A stretch of 64,000 nucleotides of DNA, taken from NCBI RefSeq assembly GCF_001625215.2, contig NC_030384.2, positions 43,682,390 to 43,746,389 on the forward strand, given 5' to 3'. Below, piece after piece: positions 26,094 through 36,031 of the stretch. The notes beneath the pieces were generated by a model that had not been told where the DNA came from, made no database searches, and saw only the letters and a list, made by a program, of their open reading frames with translations. Made by a program: the position numbers and the translations under genes. The stretch's first letter is position 1; every line of letters starts with the position of its first letter. The DNA is from Daucus carota subsp. sativus (taxonomy: Eukaryota > Streptophyta > Magnoliopsida > Apiales > Apiaceae).

Positions 26094-28209
26094 GAAAAGA
26101 TATCCTCGTACAATATAAAAGCAGGATATCTAAGATCAACGCACCTGCCAATGGGAACAAAACTAAACAGTTCAATTCCTTGTTTAGGATATAGTTTTTA
26201 CTGAATCATGACCTGCCATACTCTTAAAAACACAACTGAACATTTCAAGATTTGTCCTCATTATTACATGTTTTCACATGAGATGAAACATGATAAAATG
26301 GCAGCATTGGCCTATTACCAGAGAAATGTAACATAAAGAAACTCAAATTTTAATGCCTATATCTATGCCAATTGCCAAGATGTTATGCAATGCCGCAATG
26401 GCACATACAAAACAGAACATAGGCAACTTGTGAGGTTTCTTGAATCCAAAAAGATATAATAACAGCATAATATTATTATTATGCCTGATTTCAAATAATC
26501 TTTTACAGTAACTGAGATAAAAATTCTACCTTTATTACATATATAAATGAACAATGCAGGTTAAATCTTCAAACCAATGCTCAAATGCTCAAATCACAAA
26601 CAATCTACCACACAGAGAACTCTAAATTCAGCAAATGAGATACCCCATTTCCTATCAAGTAAATTTCATCACCATTATGTATAAAACATATGAAAATCAA
26701 TATATTTTCTTAAGAAATGCATATTTGAACACAAGTAGCATGAGACAAGGAGTGATGGTACCTTATTGTAGGAGCTTCACAAGGAGAGTAAAAGTAGGGG
26801 GAGATGGAATTCCAGAGAGAGAAGTTAAAATGAAAAGGAAAGATACGTGTGATGTGATTGTTGGGGGAAAAAATGAGAGAGACCGGATAACGAGGGTGTG
26901 TCTCTTTTATTTTCTTGAAAGTGTTTTGAAAGTTTTTTTTATAAGTGCATATGTTAAGAATTAAATTTTATATATTTAATTTCATATGATTTGTGTTATT
27001 GTCGTATATGCATGGAGTCTATTATTATTCAAAAATAAATTTCTATCAAAATAATCAAAAACATAGAATTTTTTTCTTTTTTTTTTTTTGCCACGGTCAA
27101 AAACATAGAATTTAATTCTTAGCCGATGCGACAGAAAAATCATTTTTTATAACCTTGCTTTGTGTCAATGGGTCGTTTGGGTTAATTTAAAAAAAAATGA
27201 TTTCTTCTTTATATTAAAAAGCAAAGTAAAAGTAAATAAAAAATAAGTTAATAAAATTGAAAAGAAGCTGTGAGAGAAGTAATCATTCTTAATTTTTTAA
27301 AAATATTTTTATTTATTTACACAAACGGGTAAAAAAACACGTCGTCAGGATCAGTTTCTCCCAAACACACCACCGAGCACTGATGTCTCCACTCTCACTT
27401 CACATTTCACGATGTCCGCCAAATACCACACCCACCAGTCCACCACCCACGTTCATATATCTCTGTTTCCAAAACCGTGCTGCTTTTTCTGCACATTTCA
27501 ATGTATACAAAATATTTTTGCATATCTATCTTGCTTTGTATTAAAATCATACACAGAGACCAACCATAGAGACCGGTTGGGTAAACTTAAAAAAATATTT
27601 TTTATTAAAAATAAAAAAGTTAGACTAGAAGTAATAAATAAATTAAAGTTTTTAAATGATTAAGCTGTCTGGGAAAGAGGTGTAATTCCAGAAATAAAAA
27701 TTAACATTATCATCTTCTTATTTTTAATATTTTTTTCTAAATAAAAATTTAATATCTAACTTTTTATTTAAATTTTGTTTGGTAAAAAAAGTTGAATATA
27801 GGTTATACAACTATATTTTAGAGGAGTATTAAAATATGTGACGAGTATTCGAGAGAACATATTAAAATGAGTGGAAATATAAAAATGAGTAAGAGGGAGA
27901 AAGTAGTGCAGCAGTTTAAATCTATATCGTAAAATTTTACTATAAGTATTGAAATGTTAAAAAATTTGGATGGAATATCCGAAAAAGAAATTGTTGGGAG
28001 AAAAATGTATTTCAATTATTATTTTTTACACATTTTCAGTAAATTAAAATTTACAATCTATATTTTTATTTATAAAATAAAGTTTCAAAAGATGATAAAT
28101 GAAAATTTTCATGTACTTGGTGCACAAAAGAAATTACTCAAAAAATAGTGCAAAAAATGAAATACTCTATTTAAAAGGGCACGGAGGGTGTAATTTATTA
28201 GATACATTC
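26094..28209. other. IQM 5' region and AT-rich intergenic DNA
   Basis: The first 700 bases probably hold the IQM 5' UTR and its intron (CT-rich on the minus strand at about 26775-26850). Beyond that lie AT-rich stretches with loosely paired, MITE-like ends (about 27168-27335 and 27575-27800), too degenerate to define. GGCACGGAGGG at about 28178-28188 resembles a Stowaway terminus, but no partner was found. Confidence 0.3.
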
Positions 28210-29244
28210 CTAAATTTCCACGCAGCAGCCTGACTGTACAAACGTGCAAAAATCATCGGAAACTTCAACTTTTACTGATTTACAATTTTGCCCCTCTCTC
28301 CTCTCCGTTAAAAAAAACCCTTGTGCTGCACCCTGGTACTCTGACCCGGTTACCAGGCTCCGATTACCCAGATTAACCCCACATGCTCCAACTCGAACAC
28401 CCGAGTCAGTCTCAGCCCAATTTATCAACTCACCATTCTTCCCCACACCCACGCACGATCTCGGACATTGACTCACTGTCCACGAGTCTTCAACTCGCCT
28501 CCACTCGCCCGAGTCAATACTAAACGCCTCAGCCGTACTCTTAAACTGTCCTTGAGCATCCGTTTCGTACCCGCTCACGACCCAGAACTCGTTCCCAATT
28601 ATAATCCCCTGACACTCGTCTCGCTCCTCACTCATCCGAGTCAACTCAGTCCACTCGTCGCTACTCAAATCATAAACCCACGCCGAGTTAAGCGCGTTCT
28701 TGCTATCATCATGTCCTCCAGCAACGTAAACTTTTCCTTCCATTGCACCAACGGCGAAGAAGGACCGATTCGAAGGCATATCTTGACACCGAGTCCACCT
28801 CTGAGTCGTGAACTCGTAAACAAACACGTCCCTCACCGGTTCGTAACTCGCTGGGTCCCACCCACCCATACACACGAGCTTACCTTCAGTGCTTGCAACT
28901 TGACAGAACAAAGGCATTCCATCCGGGTACTTTGGAATCGGGTCGACCCGGTACCATGTTCTCGAACCCGGGTCGAAAACGGACACTCCGTATCGTGCTT
29001 GAGCTGCGGGTTTCGACCCGGTAGGCTCTTTTGGAACTGGGAGCGACTGGACTAAACAGGCAAGCTTTCGGGTCTGACCCGATTGCTTTCGGTGGTAATA
29101 GAAATCTCTGCTCTGAAGTAATTGGCGCCATCGCTCGGCGACGTGAGATCCGACCCGATGAGCAGAGAAATGTAAGCGGGTTAAACACTCTAGGGCGATT
29201 TCTTCGGGTAAGCCCGGAATTAACTCGGTGAATTGTTTAGACAT
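28210..29244 (-). CDS. F-box/kelch-repeat protein, KMD/KFB type
   Basis: Single exon of 344 residues. An F-box begins at once (ELIPGLPEEIALECLTRL, about residues 7-24) and would recruit SKP1 in an SCF ubiquitin ligase. Kelch blades follow with the expected spacing: VFDPGSRTWYRV, LVCMGGWDPASYEPVRDVFVYE, WTRCQDMPSNRSFFAVGAMEGKVYVAGGHDDSKNALN and WTELTRMSEERDECQG. The blade sequences and the short ELIPGLP start match the KISS ME DEADLY/KFB group (Arabidopsis At1g80440, At1g15670, At2g44130, At3g59940), whose members target type-B response regulators of cytokinin signalling and phenylalanine ammonia-lyase for degradation. The targets here are inference. Codon use is GC-richer than in neighbouring genes, as is common for intronless plant genes. 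Confidence 0.93.
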   Translation of the reverse strand: MSKQFTELIPGLPEEIALECLTRLHFSAHRVGSHVAERWRQLLQSRDFYYHRKQSGQTRKLACLVQSLPVPKEPTGSKPAAQARYGVSVFDPGSRTWYRVDPIPKYPDGMPLFCQVASTEGKLVCMGGWDPASYEPVRDVFVYEFTTQRWTRCQDMPSNRSFFAVGAMEGKVYVAGGHDDSKNALNSAWVYDLSSDEWTELTRMSEERDECQGIIIGNEFWVVSGYETDAQGQFKSTAEAFSIDSGEWRRVEDSWTVSQCPRSCVGVGKNGELINWAETDSGVRVGACGVNLGNRSLVTGSEYQGAAQGFFLTERREGQNCKSVKVEVSDDFCTFVQSGCCVEI

Positions 29245-29350
29245 GGAAGTGTAGAGTGTAGTAATAGAAACGTATATGCGTGTAGGATGAGTTTATGTTA
29301 TCGATGCAGATATTAAAGAGTGGATGATGTTTATGGTCCATATTTTTATC

Positions 29351-29358
29351 TATTTATA
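29351..29358 (-). promoter_or_regulatory. probable TATA box of the F-box/kelch gene
   Basis: TATAAATA on the minus strand, about 107 bases before the start codon, in good position for a short 5' UTR. Confidence 0.5.
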
Positions 29359-29689
29359 GTCGAGATGAGGTTTACACTGTGCATGGAATATTGGAATTAT
29401 CTAATCTGAATTGAATGATATCATGCCACGTGTTATGCATAGCTGGAGCTGACTTAATTAGGGTGCTACTAGTAAAATATACTCCTCCGCTGTTTTCTTA
29501 TTTGTTCGTCCCGAACATTTTTTTTTCCTATTTTCTTCTTTTGTCCATCTAATTTTTATACTTTACAATATATCAAATATAATAAAAAAAATTGATATAA
29601 AAATCGATTACGTAATTATTTTTGTTTTTAATTTATTTTATACATTAAATATATATTAAGTTCCGCCCCTCTACTCATATTTCTTACAT

Positions 29690-29812
29690 TTATAAATCCT
29701 ACTCATCATATCGTTCGGGTGGGATTGAGCGAGAGATTGGCTCCTCGACCTAGATTCTTCATTTTTGTTTTTTTATATATATTTTTAGCTAAATTTTTCT
29801 TGTAATACTATG
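29690..29812 (-). repeat. 3' part of a SINE-like repeat (copy A)
   Basis: This stretch matches 31296-31410 over its length, sharing TGAGCGAGAG, CTCGACCTA and ATTCTTCATTTTTGTTTTTTT with a few changes. The match stops where the Tourist-like MITE begins (near 29812), so the tRNA-like head seen in copy B is not present here. Copy A is probably a second, truncated member of the same family. Confidence 0.5.
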
Positions 29813-30420
29813 GCCCTGTTTGGAAGTTACTCCCTCCGTCCCAAATTAACTGTCCAGTTTGACTTTTTGATGGTCAATTTGACTTAACTTTGACTGAAAA
29901 ATATGTATATTAAATAATTAAATAAAATTATGAAATATATATCATTGAAAAGATTATCAAATCTATTCTAGAATATATTTTTCAGTTTTGTAAAATTGTA
30001 AAAGAATAATTTTTAATTTTCAGTCAAAGTTGGGTCAAATTGACCATCAAAAAGTCAAACTGAACAGTTAATTTGGGACTGAGGGAGTAGCTGTTAGCGG
30101 TAGCGGATTGAATTAGCTATTTTGACTAGCTGATTGAATTAGCTGTTTTGACTAGCCGATTGACATTAGCTGTTTTAAAAAAAATGTTTGGTAAATAACT
30201 GACTGAATTAACTGTTTGTACTTTACGCAGACACATTGCCAATCATCTAATTGAAAAAGCTCATCCTAGTAGCTTTTTCAAAATTAGCTTTTTGAATTCA
30301 AAAAGCTATTTCAATAAGCTAACTACCAAACACCAACATTAGCTTTTTCATTTGCTCAAATATCTAATTTGATCCAAAAAGCTAATTTCATCTCAAAAAG
30401 CTAACTTCCAAACACCCCCT
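29811..30420. mobile_element. MITE with TGTTTGGAAGTTAGC terminal repeats, split by a Stowaway
   Basis: The right end, read inward on the minus strand, is TGTTTGGAAGTTAGCT. The left end shows TGTTTGGAAGTTA and then, after the inserted Stowaway (29830-30087), GCTGTTAGCGG. Removing the Stowaway and one TA copy restores the same TGTTTGGAAGTTAGCT word. The interior is made of repeated AGCTNNTTNNA units in both orientations. Termini of the GGCCCTGTTTGG type are known from PIF/Harbinger-like and hAT MITEs. No clean target duplication was found, so the superfamily stays open. Confidence 0.6.
29830..30087. mobile_element. Stowaway (Tc1/mariner) MITE
   Basis: 258 bp with the diagnostic terminus CTCCCTCCGTCCCAAATTAA and an inverted copy at the right end (GGGACTGAGGGAG), flanked by TA on both sides (29828-29829 and 30088-30089). 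The terminal similarity extends more than 50 bp inward, including the shared TTTGACTTTTTGATGGTCAA block. It is inserted within the terminal repeat of an older MITE. There is no coding capacity. Confidence 0.9.
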
Positions 30421-30435
30421 GTATATTCTCCTACC

Positions 30436-31295
30436 TAGGGGTGAACATAACCCGCTCAACCCGCTCAAACCAACCCAAACCAACCCTGTTTTTGGCCGAA
30501 TAACCCGACCCAATCAAAACCGAAATTTGAATGGGTTAATTTCAAAAAACCCGATTAAATTGGGTTGGGTCAGGTTTTAACATATTTTAACCCTGAACCA
30601 ACCCGACCCAACCCGATTGCATAAATATTGGAGACCCATATATATTATGATATTATCTAGTATAGTCCCTAAGATTTTATTTATACATATATTTAGGAAA
30701 TTGATAAATAAGCTCCAAACTTTACAATTTAAGCTTCATTTCAATTTTTTCTTCTACCCAAAGAGCATAATCACCTATAATATGGATGAAACATGTGTAG
30801 AAAACATGGGCAAATGTGGTATAAAATATGGAATTGGAGTTTAAATAGTAAAATGTGGAGCTTATTTATCAATTCCCTATATTTAATAAATAAATGGATC
30901 CATGGTTTGCTAGTCCTAATTCTACACCAGGTCCGAACAGAGGGAAAAATATACACTTTTCAGTACTGATAGTTTGTCCTAATAGTAGGTTTTAGGGCGC
31001 TGGAAACTAAGATAGAGAAAATCATAATCTCTGCTTTAACGTTGCTAATCAATTCTGTTTAATGATACCTTGACAAATGTTTAATAATTTTAAACTTCTA
31101 TTTTGAGTTTGAATTTTGACCGGAAGAATAAACCCAATTAACCCGACCCAAACCGACCCAACCCGACCTATAAATAATAGGGTTGGGTTAGACAAATATA
31201 TTTGAGTGATTGGTTAATTTTTTCATAAACCGATTATATTGGGTTGGGTCGTTTTTTGCCTTGAAACCGCCCAACCCAACCCGTGTTCACCCCTA
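30436..31295. mobile_element. non-autonomous hAT element with perfect 8-bp target duplication
   Basis: 860 bp bounded by perfect 12-bp inverted repeats TAGGGGTGAACA and TGTTCACCCCTA, and by identical 8-bp flanks CTCCTACC at 30428-30435 and 31296-31303, the hallmark of hAT insertion. Subterminal regions are packed with AACCCGACCC / GGGTTGGG words in opposite orientation, typical binding-site arrays for hAT transposase. The middle contains a further inverted repeat, listed separately. There is no transposase ORF. The intact ends suggest a relatively young insertion. Confidence 0.92.
30660..30905. repeat. inverted repeat nested inside the hAT element
   Basis: GATAAATAAGCTCCAAA at about 30699-30715 pairs with a related word ending GGAGCTTATTTATC at about 30856-30869, and the similarity spreads over 50-60 bp on each arm. 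The two strands even encode similar short peptides. It may be a separate MITE inserted in the hAT element or captured filler; no target duplication was defined. Confidence 0.5.
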
Positions 31296-31520
31296 CTCCT
31301 ACCCATCATATAGTTTGGGTGGTACTGAGCGAGAGGGCTAAAATTGGTTCCTCGACCTAAATTCTTCATTTTTGTTTTTTTACATATAGTTTTTGCTAAA
31401 ATTTTCTTGTGATACTATATGTTTTTGTTCGATATATAAATTTTGATATAGGTGAGAATCGAACCGAAACCTCAGGACGACTGACGTATAAGTTTACCAC
31501 TTGAGCTACTCTCAACCCAT
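31296..31520 (-). mobile_element. tRNA-derived SINE-like unit (copy B)
   Basis: Read on the minus strand the unit starts at about 31520 with GGGTTGAGAGTAGCTCAAGT, containing a pol III box A-like TAGCTCAAGTGG. About 40 bases on comes a box B-like GGTTCGATTCTC (about 31452-31463). That spacing is tRNA-like, but the sequence does not fold into an intact tRNA. The body and 3' part match copy A at 29690-29812, so this is a dispersed repeat. The hAT element at 30436-31295 sits at its 3' end. No poly-A tail or own target duplication was found. Confidence 0.55.
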
Positions 31521-31817
31521 AATACTATTTATCCTTTAGTTATCAAATCCAAAATATAATTATTTAAATATTTTTTTTTGACGAAATGCGGATAATTATT
31601 TAAACATTTAATAACTTATATATCCGTCACTTAGTTAGTTATGCCTCCCATTTCCCTCTTAAACCACTATGCCTATGTGAGTCCAGTCGTTAACATACAA
31701 TTGCAGCCGTAACTAACCTCAGGTATTTTATTATTATTTTTTGCCAGAAAACCTCAGGTATTTAATTTAACCAGTTCTGATTTTGTGCTACAAACTTAAC
31801 AACTATGATGAGTGAGC

Positions 31818-32560
31818 AGTGTTCCGGGGATCTCCGGTCTAGTCGATCAGACTCGATTAATCTTTAATAATTGTGATCAGTATTACAGAAATCGGGAATC
31901 GGACCTAATCGGTTGAGCTACCGATTCAAGGATTAATCGGAAATCGGGGATTAATCGGAAGGATTAATCGGAGTTAAAATCGGATTTATTTTAATATTAA
32001 AATATTATTTAATATTTAGTTATTATTATATTAGCTATTTAGTAACTTATATATTTACTATATTCATAAACTTTATAATTATTCATATTTAAAGTAATAT
32101 AGTATTTTAATTTTAATAATTTATCACATATACTTTGATTATGAAATATATATAAGGATTAATCGGATTTCAAAAATCGGATCGGCAGCCGACCTTGCAG
32201 AGGATTAATCGGGGATTTATCGGTTAAATCGGGGATTTTTAGAACATTGATTGTGATCAATTGATTTGAATTTTAGAATCTAACTAATTTTATATTTTTT
32301 TCTTAATCGAAATATATATAATAATTTATTAAAATTAATATATTATATTGCTTTAAATATGAACAATCGTAGAATTATGAAATACTTACTCATAAATAAC
32401 TAATATAATAATAACTAAATTTAAAATAATATTTTAATATTAAAATATATCCGATTTTCACTCTGATTAATCTTTTTGATTAGTTTCTAATTTTTAATTA
32501 ATTTTGAATCAGTAACTCAATCGATTAGATCCGACTTCTGATTTTTCTGATGCTATTGCT
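31818..32560. repeat. large foldback repeat, AT-rich, with GGATTAATCGG words
   Basis: The left arm (about 31970-32155) and right arm (about 32300-32465) are inverted copies; for example AATATTAAAATATTATTTAA in the left arm has its counterpart in the right arm next to an ATCCGATTTT word. Clusters of GGATTAATCGG and ATCGGGGATT flank the arms. A shorter pair, CAGTGTTC at 31817-31824 and GAACATTG near 32240-32247, could be hAT-like ends of an inner element. No clear target duplication was found, so it is called a repeat only. Confidence 0.6.
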
Positions 32561-35500
32561 AATTTTGTGCTCCGAGGAGGATAAGACAATAATTTTGTTT
32601 GTTTGTTTGTGTCGCTGGAATGTAATAAAATAATACTGCCAGTGTAATGCAGAGGTGAAACAAGGTGGAATTATTAAACAAGGGGAGAATGTAAAGGTAA
32701 TGGCTGGCACTGTGCGACAACGTTTGATGTTTATGAGGCTTGGTTTGTTTTGTTTGTTAAGTAGAAATGTTTGACGAACATTACATGGTACGTTTTGCTT
32801 CAAGTGACGACTATTATAACAATGAAAATACATGATTAATTACTTCAAATGCTCTCAACTCTCAAGTCTCAACTAATAACATGCACATGCACAGAATGTG
32901 GAGGAAAGCGGGTGATATAGACGTTTAATCTGTTTTCTTTGTGTTCTTTAAAAAAATAGATAATTATATATTCGTATTTATAAGTAAATAATGCTAAACA
33001 GCTTTTAAGTATTTAACTATAATTTTTCAAAAAAAAAAAGTATTTAACTATAATAATTAGTGTATTAATATAAACTACTTTTCTCAAAATAAATTCTTCT
33101 TTTATACGATAAGTTGAGCCAAGGATCACAATTAGGCCAGGGTCCTAAAATTAGGAGCCAAACATGAAAATTTTACAGAGCACAAATGAGATCATGAAGT
33201 GTCACACTCGCAACTTGGAAGCTTAAAATAAATGAAGAGGTATTCTTGCCGGTTTCCAAATCCGCTGGTCGTCGGATAAGTCTTTCGTCTCTGTCAAGTA
33301 CATTCTTCGTTATCTTCAACTTCAACAAGTATGATAATAAAAATAATTGCATTCTCTCATTCGTTTTAAATTATATATATTAAAAAATCTAATTCTTATA
33401 AAATAGTTTATTTAATTATAATTACCTTTATTATAAGTTTAAATATAAATATAATATATAGGATATAGTTGATATTTAAAATATAAATTAAGAATTTTTA
33501 TGATATAATTACGGATAATTGAGGACTCAATACCACCGGATATTATCCCAAATATTTTTAGATATTGTTCCAGATATTATTTTTATATTACAATAAATCA
33601 AAAAATGGGCTACCTTTGGTAATCCTCATTTTAAGATAAGGTTGTAGATATTATCAAGAGTCACGCTCACACAAACACCCCTTCCAGACTCTAGTGTAAT
33701 GTACCCATTACTTTAGATTACATTACAGTTCACAAATTTTCATCCATCAAGCGAAAGATAAGGAAAGCAGCATGCGAAGTTGACTGATTTCTTATCCTAA
33801 ATATACAGAGGCATGTTCTCAAGAATGAGGGATCAATTATGCAGCCCACCAAATGTTTCGGATAACTAACTTGTAACTAGATTCGTTTTATTTGTTTATT
33901 TCAGGTCAGCTTTCTCAAGAACAAACTTCTTCACCGACGTTTGATGCTTATTTAATTGGCGGCATTTGTTCCTGCGTACCGTGCATTCTGATTATTTTAT
34001 TTCAGAAATTACCGTAAAAATTAATGTTGAGATACATTCTCGCATGGAAGTTATATGTTCAACGCTCCTTCGTGGATTCTTTGATCCAATATAAGTTGTG
34101 ATGGTCTCGTAAAAATATTTTTGATAGGCTTTTTGAAGTCGGAAGTAGAAACTAAAAAACTAGATTTTTTTTCTACTACACATTTTTAATAACTTATAAA
34201 CTATGATATTCAAATATTTTTAATGACTTAAAAATTTTAACATCTCAAGTATTCGGCGGCTGTTTGTTTACCAGAAGCAACTCTGCTTTTGTTTTTCTTT
34301 CATAAGTTGAGAATGATAACTTTTTTTTCTGAACTTCTGTCTGACATTGATAGAAATCAAGAGGGCTTGAGTTGAAGAAACATGCAACTAAAATACAATG
34401 AATTTGTATGATAACCCGGGAAAAGGCCCAATTACATTTGATCAGATAATTGGTCTCTCGTCCATAAAAATCTGGTGCAGTTACATGCACTAGACCAAGT
34501 ATGTATATAGCCCAACTAGATAGTTACATTTCTCTGCTCTCATGCTGCATGGTAGCTTTCAACCCCTGCTGACAACATATGCCCCGATTCAGACAACTTA
34601 AACCCACTTAGTAAACGTGTCTCTGCATGCCGGGGAGGGGATACATAGGATTCATTAGTTGCGGGGACTAGAAGAGAGTGCCGATTTCAAACAACACGAC
34701 AAAACTTTGGTTAGTAAACTAGCATATTCTACCTAAGTTCCCGGCAAAGCTCTTCTGTAGATTTCTTACATTTCACTAGGGAGCACAATTCAGTCATTAC
34801 TCATTTGCACATTCAACATTTTGCAGGACCACTTACCCTCATCGCCTCACTTTGAATCCAGCATTCTCGTGTTAAAGCACCGGATTAATTAGTCCATTTT
34901 CAATCCTGCGTTATTAGCATGGACATTGCGCTAGAGACGCTTAGTTTTGTCCTAAGCATCTCAGATTCTCAGACACTTATGCATGCTGCTGCTATCGTTA
35001 CTAGGATGCGTGTGTATTTAAAGTTCTGTAATCGACATGTACCAAAGAAACTGTATTTTGCTTCCTTTTTCATAAAAAAAGAAAGATGCGAGGGAGAGGA
35101 GAAAATGAGTTATGATCAATAGTGATAATATGGGCATGGTAATGACTAATGTCTTTCTGTTTGTTGATTCTGAATGAAAGTTTACGTTGCAACATGCAAC
35201 AAGTCACGAATCATAATTTCTCTGTCAGTTAACAATAATGCAGAATCTGAAATACTTCGTACTGGTTACAAGTACATAAACACCATTAATTGAAAATTAA
35301 AATTAAGACAAAGTGACTATATATTTCAACCACCTTTTTAGTCGACCTCTGGAATTGGCTTTAATCTCACACCACCAACAATACTGTTTGATTGAATGCA
35401 GTAAGCTTTGAGTTCTTTAAGTTATTAAACACAACTTATTCTTAAGTTATGATTAGTTTTGAGTTGTTGAACTAATCGTAATTTGAGTCGGGTTTAAGTA

Positions 35501-35698
35501 AAAATCACAAAAAGTACTGTAAGATTCAGATATGTGAGCAAATGCATATTAGCATAGAAGAAGATCTGATTTGTCTATAAGAACTTAACAAACAGGCTTG
35601 TATGGCACGCCCTTTCTTCTGATTATTTTTCTTTACAAATTAAGGATACAAGTTAAATAACGAGACAAGAGAGAAAAAATAGAGTTGCCGCCATATTA
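32561..35698. other. long AT-rich interval with nothing recognisable
   Basis: About 3.1 kb. Short ORFs at 32525-32833, 34245-34490 and 34919-35122 have no family resemblance and no supporting signals. No terminal-repeat pair, tRNA or snRNA promoter was found. Confidence 0.4.
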
Positions 35699-35778
35699 GT
35701 GATTGATGAGAAGTGTGAGAAGGATGGCAAAAAGAGAGCCTTAATGCATATTCCTCCTAATTCTCATCTCCCTCTTGC

Positions 35779-35785
35779 TATAAAA
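35779..35785 (+). promoter_or_regulatory. probable TATA box of the fatty acyl reductase gene
   Basis: TATAAAA preceded by CCTCTTGC, about 250 bases before the start codon. It predicts a 5' UTR of about 220 bases, followed by CT-rich leader sequence. Confidence 0.5.
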
Positions 35786-36031
35786 GCTCTTACCAACCCA
35801 TCTTTCTCTTCTCATTCCAACCTTTCTTTAAACTTTAAACAATGCAACCAAACTCAACTTAGAGATTCTTGTTTGTTTACTTGTTTTCCTTTATGTTTTT
35901 ATTTTTCTTCTTAATTGGTGATGAATAGATAAACTTACCATCTTCCTACCTTCAACCAACCATAATCAACCTGTTAAGCTCTAGATTGTCTCTACTTCTC
36001 TTCTAAATTTTTTTTGCCCCCTTTTGTTTGA

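Noticed and set aside
28177-28192. Stowaway MITE end
   Set aside because: GGCACGGAGGG looks like an inverted Stowaway terminus, but no matching left end with a TA flank was found.
28244-29231. Plus-strand ORFs of 75, 195 and 66 codons opposite the F-box/kelch gene
   Set aside because: They are complementary shadows of the GC-rich kelch coding sequence and have no family resemblance.
31440-31520. Functional tRNA gene on the minus strand
   Set aside because: Box A and box B-like words are present, but the arms do not pair as a tRNA and the unit continues into a shared repeat body, so a SINE-like element fits better.
35699-35914. 71-codon ORF upstream of FAR2
   Set aside because: It overlaps the TATA box and predicted leader of FAR2 and shows no conserved features.
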